Positions 6,079 through 11,094 of a DNA stretch of 11,094 bases are shown here, one piece after another. A program made the position numbers and the translations under genes. Numbering within the stretch: the first letter of the stretch is position 1; every line of letters starts with the position of its first letter. The stretch comes from Chloroflexota bacterium. Its GTDB lineage: Bacteria; Chloroflexota; Limnocylindria; Limnocylindrales; CSP1-4. Location: NCBI GenBank assembly GCA_021785115.1, contig JAJYGO010000345.1, positions 1 through 11,094 on the forward strand, in the 5' to 3' direction. The notes beneath the pieces were generated by a model, which saw only the letters and a list, made by a program, of their open reading frames with translations, did no database searches and was not told the DNA's origin.

Positions 6079-7569
6079 TCACCGCGTCTGCGGGAATCCG
6101 AGGTCGACCGAGCTCGTCGAGGGGTCCGGCCAGCGGCTCGTGACGACCTTGGCCCGGGTGTAGAAGCTCACGCCCTCGGGGCCGTACATGTGGGTGTCCC
6201 CGAACAGCGAGTTCTTCCATCCCCCGAACGAGTAGTAGCCGACCGGCACCGGGATCGGGACGTTGATCCCGACCATGCCGGCCTCGACCTCGAACTGGAA
6301 GCGCCGGGCGGCCCCGCCGTCGCGCGTGAAGATCGCGGTGCCGTTGCCCCAGGGGTTCTCGTTGATCAGTCCCACGGCCTCCTCGTAGGTCTGCACGCGA
6401 ACCACCGAGAGCACCGGGCCGAAGATCTCGTCGCGGTAGCAGTCCATCTCCGGGGTGACGCGGTCGATGAGCGAGGCGCCGAGGAAGAACCCCTGCCCGG
6501 CATACCGGGGGTGCTCCCGCCCGTCGGCGACCACCGTGGCGCCCTGGGCACGGGCGGTGTCGAGGTAGGAGGCGACCCGGTCGCGGTGCTCGGCGGTGAC
6601 GAGCGGGCCCATCTCCGAGGAGGGGTCGGTGCCCTCCCCGACCCGGACCTTGGAAAGGCGCTCTGCGATCGCGGCCACCAGGGGATCGGCGATGCGCCCG
6701 ACGGCCACGACCACCGAGATCGCCATGCAGCGCTCCCCGGCCGAGCCGTAGCCGGCCGACACGGCGGCATCGGCGGCCATCGCGACATCGGCGTCGGGCA
6801 GCACCACCATGTGGTTCTTCGCGCCCGCGAGGGCCTGGACCCGCTTGCCGGCCCGGGTCGCGGTCTCGTAGATGTGCCGCGCGATCGGGGTGGAGCCGAC
6901 GAAGGAGACCGCGGCGATCCCCGGGTGGGCGAGGATCGCCTCGACCGCCACCCTGTCGCCGTGCACCACGTTGAACACCCCGTCCGGGAGCCCGGCCTCG
7001 GTGAGCAGCTCGGCCACGAGCATCGAGGCCGCGGGGTCGCGCTCGGAGGGCTTCAGCACGAAGGTGTTCCCGCAGGCGATCGCGTTGGCGAACATCCACA
7101 TGGGGACCATCGCGGGGAAGTTGAACGGCGTGATGCCCGCGACCACCCCGAGGGGCTGGCGGATCGAGTAGACGTCGATGCCGGTCGAGGCCTGCTCGCT
7201 GAACCCGCCCTTCAGCAGGTTCGGGACCCCGCAGGCGAACTCGACGTTCTCGAGGCCCCGGGCGACCTCGCCCATGGCGTCGGACAGGACCTTGCCGTGC
7301 TGGGCGGTGACCAGGGCCGCGATGTCTGCCCGGTGGGCATCGAGGGTCTCGCGGATGCGAAACAGGATCTCCGAGCGCCGGGCAAGGGAGGTGGCGCGCC
7401 AGGCCGGGAAGGCCTCGCGGGCGGCGGCGACGGCGGCATCGACCTCCTCGGGGCTCGCGAAGTCGACCTCGTGGGTCTCTCGGCCGGTCGCGGGGTCGAA
7501 CACCGGGCCGCTCCTGCCCGAGGCCCCCGCGAGGGGCTTGCCGCCGACGTAGTGGCTGATCCTCTCCAT
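6079..7569 (-). CDS. mmsA: CoA-acylating (methyl)malonate-semialdehyde dehydrogenase
   Basis: A 496-residue member of the aldehyde dehydrogenase superfamily, MmsA/IolA branch. It oxidises methylmalonate semialdehyde or malonate semialdehyde with NAD+ and CoA, releasing CO2 and giving propionyl-CoA or acetyl-CoA. Landmarks: GITPFNFPAMVPMWM with N150, K173 in VLKPSE, GSTPIA in the NAD site, catalytic C281 in AGERCMA, and the family signature PVGYYSFGGWKNSLFGD near the C-terminus. The general-base Glu of hydrolytic aldehyde dehydrogenases is absent (the region reads QALAGAKNH), as expected for enzymes that use CoA in place of water. R280 next to the catalytic Cys and R104 fit substrate-carboxylate binding. 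The ATG at 7569 has a ribosome binding site (AAGGAG, 7581-7576) 6 bases upstream. First gene of the operon with the aminotransferase. Its role could also be valine or myo-inositol catabolism, but the neighbours favour beta-alanine / 3-aminoisobutyrate. Confidence 0.95.
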   Translation of the reverse strand: MERISHYVGGKPLAGASGRSGPVFDPATGRETHEVDFASPEEVDAAVAAAREAFPAWRATSLARRSEILFRIRETLDAHRADIAALVTAQHGKVLSDAMGEVARGLENVEFACGVPNLLKGGFSEQASTGIDVYSIRQPLGVVAGITPFNFPAMVPMWMFANAIACGNTFVLKPSERDPAASMLVAELLTEAGLPDGVFNVVHGDRVAVEAILAHPGIAAVSFVGSTPIARHIYETATRAGKRVQALAGAKNHMVVLPDADVAMAADAAVSAGYGSAGERCMAISVVVAVGRIADPLVAAIAERLSKVRVGEGTDPSSEMGPLVTAEHRDRVASYLDTARAQGATVVADGREHPRYAGQGFFLGASLIDRVTPEMDCYRDEIFGPVLSVVRVQTYEEAVGLINENPWGNGTAIFTRDGGAARRFQFEVEAGMVGINVPIPVPVGYYSFGGWKNSLFGDTHMYGPEGVSFYTRAKVVTSRWPDPSTSSVDLGFPQTR

Positions 7570-7588
7570 GCCGCGCTCCTTCCGGCCG

Positions 7589-7606
7589 CGCCGCGTCGAG
7601 GCGGCG
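7589..7606 (-). other. Hairpin in the mmsA leader
   Basis: CGCCGC and GCGGCG pair around a 6-base loop, about 8 bases upstream of the Shine-Dalgarno sequence. A second, weaker inverted repeat (GTCAC 7641-7645 with GTGAC 7657-7661) lies in the same leader. With the predicted start of transcription near 7702, the leader is about 130 bases. No known riboswitch is recognised. Confidence 0.3.
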
Positions 7607-7708
7607 AGGCACGCGTTGCGTAGCGACCGAGCGCCGGGGGGTCACTCCGCGAACGTGTGACTCAGGTCCCGCCCCCGTGTGCGTCCGGCCCTTCGATGGC
7701 TGATCGCA

Positions 7709-7738
7709 ACACTAGAAAGGGGTGCGGCCAGCTGGCAA
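7709..7738 (-). promoter_or_regulatory. Promoter of the mmsA-aminotransferase operon
   Basis: On the minus strand a -35 hexamer TTGCCA (7738-7733) and a -10 hexamer TAGTGT (7714-7709) are separated by 18 bases, a standard main-sigma-factor layout. Predicted transcription start is near 7702. The local DNA is clearly less GC-rich than the genes around it, as expected for a regulated intergenic region. Confidence 0.6.
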
Positions 7739-7740
7739 TG

Positions 7741-7751
7741 CACAACATGTG
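7741..7751. promoter_or_regulatory. Candidate operator next to the mmsA promoter
   Basis: An 11-base dyad, CACA-ACA-TGTG, sits two bases upstream of the -35 hexamer, where an activator touching RNA polymerase would bind. The adjacent gene encodes a PucR-type regulator, which makes it the natural candidate protein. The dyad is short and could occur by chance. A CACAA element is also found beside the -35 of the divergent regulator/transporter promoters (9621-9625). Confidence 0.35.
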
Positions 7752-7815
7752 ACAAGTCCCTCTGCCCAATGACACACCCCGCGAAACCTCGACCCGCCGG
7801 AGTCGGGGGGCGCCG

Positions 7816-9579
7816 TCACGCAGGATCCGCGACCCGCACGGGCGGGGTCCCGCTGACGTCGCGATCCCGCGCGGGACTGGGATGGACGACCATGGTTCCG
7901 CCTCCGCCGGCGGTTCGACGGAACCGTCCTTCCAGCAGGCTCAGGCCGCGCAACGCGATGAGCAGGCGCACCTGCACGTCGCGATCCTCGAGATCCCGGC
8001 CCAGCACGCGACCGATGCGCTCGAGCCGGTAGTAGAGCGTGCGACGCTCGACGTGGAGGGCGCGCGCGGCCGCCGCCTTCTGCCCGCCGTGTTCGAGGTA
8101 GGAGCGCAGGGTGGGCACCAGGCGCTGAGAGGCCGTCGCGTCGTGCCGGAGCAGCTCCGCCAATTCGGCCTCGACGAAGCGGGCAAGGTCCGGCCCGTCC
8201 GCCAGACGGAGGAGCAGGTGATTCAGGCCGACCTCGTCGTGGTAGTAGAAGGGGTCGGACGTTGCCATCTGGGCACCGTACCGGGCCGAGTGGGCGGCGT
8301 TCTCGAAGGCGCTGCGGAGCCCCACCGGGGTCGGTGCGAGGGCGGCGCCCGTCACTGCCCTGAGACCGCTGAAGTCCCCCTCGACCGCGCGAGCGACCTG
8401 CTCGGCGACGGCCCGGAGGGCCTCCGCCGGCTCTCGTGAGGAGGGAATGCCCACGATCGCCCCGATGTCGTCGCCCTCGATCGAGGACAGGCTCGTGCAG
8501 CTCTCGGCGTCGACGGCGGCACGCACGTGAGCGAGCAGGCGCATGCGCAATCGCTGGCGCTCGCGCTCGGAGAACCGGCGTTCGGCCACCAGTTCGGGCA
8601 GCCCCGGCACCTCCACGACGATCGCTGCGAGCAGCAGATCTTGGAAGTCCGAGCCGAGCGCACGCGCGCGCTCCACGACCTCGCTCTCGGATTCGTAGTG
8701 CCCCCGCCGGATGTCCGCGAGGAGCGCGCCGCGCGCGCGATCGACCACGTGGGCCGCGTCCCGGTCGGCGAACAGCGCCACCGCGATCGCCGCGGCCGCC
8801 TGACCGAGCGCCAGGCTCGCGACCTCGTCCAGCGCGCGGTCCACGCGGAGGACGTGCAACCGCCCCCACGCCTCGTCGCGGAACGCGATCGTGATCCAGG
8901 CGCATCCAGGCTCGCCCGGTTCGTGACGTGCCACGAATCCCTCGTCGGTGTGGCCCGTGCGCGAATGCGCCTGCCACTCGCGGAGGATCGCCTCGATCGA
9001 CCATCTCCGCGGGTCCAGCTCGACCACCTGGTGCGCCGCGTCCTCGAGGACCACCGGGCTCCCGACCTCCTGCGCAAGGCGCCGCACGATCCGCGGGAGA
9101 CCCTCGCCCTTCAGCACCAGGTCGACGAATTCGCGCCCGATGCTCTCTGCCCGCCGCAGGAGCTCGAACTGCCGGTTGATGATGGCCGCGTGCACCTGTT
9201 CGGTCACGTCGACGTAGCGACACTCCCTGCCAAGGACCACGAACGGGAGCCCGCACCGCTCCGCTTCGTCCACCATGGTCGGCGGCGGATCCGCGAACGT
9301 CCGGCCGAGCTCCAGCACCACACCCGCGACGCCCACGTTCGCGAGGTCGCGCACGTACCGGCGTTGGGCCTCCTCACCGTCACCGATGCCGAGGCCCGTC
9401 GTGAGCAGCAGCTCGTCACCGCGCAGCAGGTAGGCGATGTCCGCAACCTCGGCGACGTGCACCCATCGGATGCGCCGATCGAGCGCCGACGCGCCGGCCA
9501 TGACCGTTGGCTCCGCCCGGCGGAAGACCTCGAGCTCCAACGCCTCTCGGACGGTCACGGTCACGCTTGCACACTCCAT
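7816..9579 (-). CDS. PucR family transcriptional regulator
   Basis: A 587-residue regulator with the standard PucR layout. The N-terminal PucR domain (about 8-130) carries RWVHVAEVADIAYLLRGDEL followed by LLTTG; a middle sensory region (about 140-470, GAF/CdaR GGDEF-like) follows; and a C-terminal HTH_30 DNA-binding domain (about 488-560) includes the helix-turn-helix around GGQKAAAARALHVERRTLYY. The class was named for activation of purine catabolism in Bacillus subtilis; actinobacterial members control purine, pyrimidine, proline, glutamine and GABA use. Here it lies between, and is divergent from, the transporter and upstream of the mmsA operon, so it likely controls both. After the HTH is a non-conserved tail of about 30 residues. 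The ATG at 9579 lies about 6 bases after the predicted transcription start; GTG codons a few residues in are alternatives. I see no strong terminator after it, but the mmsA operon has its own promoter. Confidence 0.92.
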   Translation of the reverse strand: MECASVTVTVREALELEVFRRAEPTVMAGASALDRRIRWVHVAEVADIAYLLRGDELLLTTGLGIGDGEEAQRRYVRDLANVGVAGVVLELGRTFADPPPTMVDEAERCGLPFVVLGRECRYVDVTEQVHAAIINRQFELLRRAESIGREFVDLVLKGEGLPRIVRRLAQEVGSPVVLEDAAHQVVELDPRRWSIEAILREWQAHSRTGHTDEGFVARHEPGEPGCAWITIAFRDEAWGRLHVLRVDRALDEVASLALGQAAAAIAVALFADRDAAHVVDRARGALLADIRRGHYESESEVVERARALGSDFQDLLLAAIVVEVPGLPELVAERRFSERERQRLRMRLLAHVRAAVDAESCTSLSSIEGDDIGAIVGIPSSREPAEALRAVAEQVARAVEGDFSGLRAVTGAALAPTPVGLRSAFENAAHSARYGAQMATSDPFYYHDEVGLNHLLLRLADGPDLARFVEAELAELLRHDATASQRLVPTLRSYLEHGGQKAAAARALHVERRTLYYRLERIGRVLGRDLEDRDVQVRLLIALRGLSLLEGRFRRTAGGGGTMVVHPSPARDRDVSGTPPVRVADPA

Positions 9580-9591
9580 GCAGTCGCGGCG

Positions 9592-9620
9592 TGGATATCT
9601 TCACGTTCCGCCGCTTGAAA
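9592..9620 (-). promoter_or_regulatory. Promoter of the PucR-family regulator gene
   Basis: Minus strand: -35 TTTCAA (9620-9615), 17-base spacer, -10 TATCCA (9597-9592). Transcription would start near 9585, about 6 bases before the ATG. The -35 hexamer is the complement of the -35 of the divergent transporter promoter. Confidence 0.5.
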
Positions 9621-9644
9621 CACAAATCCCCCGGCCGCTAGCGT
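9615..9644 (+). promoter_or_regulatory. Promoter of the NCS1 transporter gene
   Basis: Plus strand: -35 TTGAAA (9615-9620), 18-base spacer, -10 TAGCGT (9639-9644, within GCTAGCGT). Transcription would start near 9651, giving a leader of about 43 bases that contains a purine-rich ribosome binding region (9671-9686) ending 7 bases before the ATG. CACAA at 9621-9625 lies between the two boxes. Confidence 0.6.
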
Positions 9645-9693
9645 CAGCCTGTTCGCACCTGTCGCCCGCAGGAGAGGAGAGGGGGAGCGTCGT

Positions 9694-11094
9694 ATGGCGG
9701 CGGCACCCGTGGAGGCCGAGCAGGTTGTCTTCCCCGACGGCCGGGTCGGGCTGAAGGACTACTCGACCATCGAGCGAAGTTCCCTGTACAACGCGGACCT
9801 GGCTCCGGTTCCCGTGGAGAAACGGCGCTGGAACACCTACAACTACACCGCACTCTGGGTCGGGATGTCGCACAACATCCCGTCCTACCTGCTCGCATCA
9901 GGGCTGATCGCGCTCGGCATGAGCTGGGATCAGGCGATCCTCACGATCGGGCTGGCCAACCTGCTCGTGTTGATCCCGATGCTCCTGAACAGCCACGCCG
10001 GGACGAAGTACGGGATCCCATTCCCCGTCTTCGCCCGGGCCTCGTTCGGAGTGTTCGGCGCCAACCTCGCCGCGCTCCTGCGAGCGGTCGTCGCCTGTGG
10101 GTGGTTCGGCATCCAGACCTGGATCGGCGGCGAGGGCATCTACACGCTGATGGGGGCGATCATCGGAAGCAGCTGGACCCACGCGGCGGCGCTGGGCGGC
10201 TACCCCTGGACGCAGTGGCTCTCGTTCGCGATCTTCTGGCTGCTGAACCTCTTCATCATCGTGCGGGGCATGGACACCCTCCGGCGGTTCGAGAACTGGG
10301 CGGCGCCGTTCGTGCTGGTGTTCGCGATCCTGCTGCTCGTCTGGATGGCGGCCAAGGCCCACGGGCTCGGCCCGATGGTGCACCAGCCCTCCAAGCTCGG
10401 CTGGGGCAGCAGGTTCTGGCCCGTGTTCTTCCCCTCGCTGATGGGCATGATCGCGTTCTGGTCCACCCTGTCGCTGAACATGCCCGACTTCACCCGGTTC
10501 GGCGGCAGCCAGCGACAGCAGGCCTGGGGACAGGTCCTCGGCCTGCCGACGACCATGACCCTCTTCTCCCTGCTCGCGGTGCTCATCACCTCGGCCACCA
10601 AGGTCGTCTACGGCGTCGCGATCTGGGACCCGATCCAGCTCTCGGGGAAGTTCAGCAACCCGGTCGTGATCGTGATCGCGCTGATCGTCGTTGTCGTGGC
10701 CACCCTGTCGGTGAACGTGGCCGCGAACGTCGTGAGCCCCTCCTACGACTTCTCGCACCTGTCGCCGAAGCTCATCAGCTTCCGCACGGGCGGGCTCATC
10801 ACGGGCGTCATCGGGATCCTCATCCAGCCGTGGCGGCTTCTCGCCAACCCGCACATCTACATCTTCACGTGGCTCGGGTTCTACGGAGGCTTCCTCGGGA
10901 CGATCGCCGGTGTCCTGATCGCCGACTACTGGCTCTCGCGCAGGACTCACATGTCCCTCCCCGGACTCTACGACGCGAACGGGCCCTACCGGTATGGGAA
11001 CGGTTGGAACTGGCGGGCCGTCGCCGCCCTTCTGGTCGGCCTGCTCCTGGCGGTGGGGGGCGCCTGGTCGACGCCGGGCGGCGGACCCTTCCCG
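9694..11094 (+). CDS. NCS1 family nucleobase/hydantoin/allantoin:cation symporter, 3' end outside the window
   Basis: The frame is open from ATG 9694 to the window end, 467 codons without a stop. Family members are about 480-520 residues, so probably only a short C-terminal piece is missing. The protein is strongly hydrophobic with about 12 membrane helices beginning near residue 52 (NTYNYTALWVGMSHNIPSYL). NCS1 hallmarks are GWFGIQTWIGGEG, whose W137 and Q141 match the substrate-contacting Trp117 and Gln121 of the hydantoin transporter Mhp1; a later WSTLSLNMPDFTRFG (W256 is a plausible match of Trp220); and NVAANVVSPSYDFSHL with N341 and N345, one likely corresponding to Asn318. These proteins import uracil, hydantoins, allantoin, cytosine or related rings with Na+ or H+. 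The divergent PucR-type regulator and the nearby semialdehyde pathway favour a pyrimidine, hydantoin or ureide. A strong ribosome binding site precedes the ATG. Confidence 0.93.
   Translation, partial: MAAAPVEAEQVVFPDGRVGLKDYSTIERSSLYNADLAPVPVEKRRWNTYNYTALWVGMSHNIPSYLLASGLIALGMSWDQAILTIGLANLLVLIPMLLNSHAGTKYGIPFPVFARASFGVFGANLAALLRAVVACGWFGIQTWIGGEGIYTLMGAIIGSSWTHAAALGGYPWTQWLSFAIFWLLNLFIIVRGMDTLRRFENWAAPFVLVFAILLLVWMAAKAHGLGPMVHQPSKLGWGSRFWPVFFPSLMGMIAFWSTLSLNMPDFTRFGGSQRQQAWGQVLGLPTTMTLFSLLAVLITSATKVVYGVAIWDPIQLSGKFSNPVVIVIALIVVVVATLSVNVAANVVSPSYDFSHLSPKLISFRTGGLITGVIGILIQPWRLLANPHIYIFTWLGFYGGFLGTIAGVLIADYWLSRRTHMSLPGLYDANGPYRYGNGWNWRAVAALLVGLLLAVGGAWSTPGGGPFP

Noticed and set aside
4828..7623. 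A 931-codon open frame on the plus strand opposite the aminotransferase and dehydrogenase
   Set aside because: It is exactly antisense to two genes with clear catalytic motifs. Its His/Gly/Asp/Arg-rich translation is typical of the complement of GC-rich coding DNA, and it would span two genes and their gap.
7570..7815. Gap between mmsA and the PucR-type gene considered for a small gene or tRNA
   Set aside because: No ORF with a ribosome binding site or GC3 bias and no cloverleaf is visible; it is explained by the promoter, operator candidate and leader.
8527..9618. A 363-codon plus-strand frame opposite the PucR-type gene
   Set aside because: It is antisense to a gene with both terminal domains of its family intact, has no motif of its own, and would cross the divergent promoter region.

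Overview
The window is very GC-rich, with G or C at most third codon positions, frequent GTG starts and several promoters that appear to give leaderless mRNAs. Together with the protein families present, this points to the chromosome of an actinobacterium (Actinomycetota). I cannot place the genus. I see no tRNA, rRNA, CRISPR array, transposase, integrase or phage gene.

Left part (1-3031), small housekeeping and hypothetical genes. It holds the 3' end of a secreted-looking Ser-Pro-rich protein closed by a strong terminator, a MOSC-domain protein, a 49-residue zinc-finger-like ORF coupled to a four-helix membrane protein whose frame looks broken near its end, a GNAT acetyltransferase on the minus strand, and a 49-residue single-helix membrane protein, also on the minus strand. 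The last has an excellent ribosome binding site and is easily missed because of its size.

Middle (3172-4695), a complete group II PLP-dependent decarboxylase. It converges with the catabolic block to its right, with only 18 bases between the stop codons.

Right part (4714-11094), a catabolic block. On the minus strand a CoA-acylating (methyl)malonate-semialdehyde dehydrogenase (mmsA/iolA type) and a class III omega-aminotransferase form a two-gene operon. Upstream on the same strand is a PucR-family regulator. Divergent from it is an NCS1-family nucleobase/hydantoin/allantoin transporter, which runs off the window end. The combination fits uptake of a pyrimidine, hydantoin or related compound, then breakdown through beta-alanine or 3-aminoisobutyrate: the aminotransferase would give malonate or methylmalonate semialdehyde and the dehydrogenase acetyl- or propionyl-CoA. 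The ring-opening enzymes (dihydropyrimidinase, beta-ureidopropionase, dihydropyrimidine dehydrogenase) are not in the window and would be expected just past its right edge.

The gene families are all known. The points most worth a second look are structural: divergent promoters that seem to share one -35 hexamer, a set of leaderless promoters with similar geometry, a frame break whose repaired stop lies with the opposite gene's stop in one hairpin loop, and two tiny ORFs.
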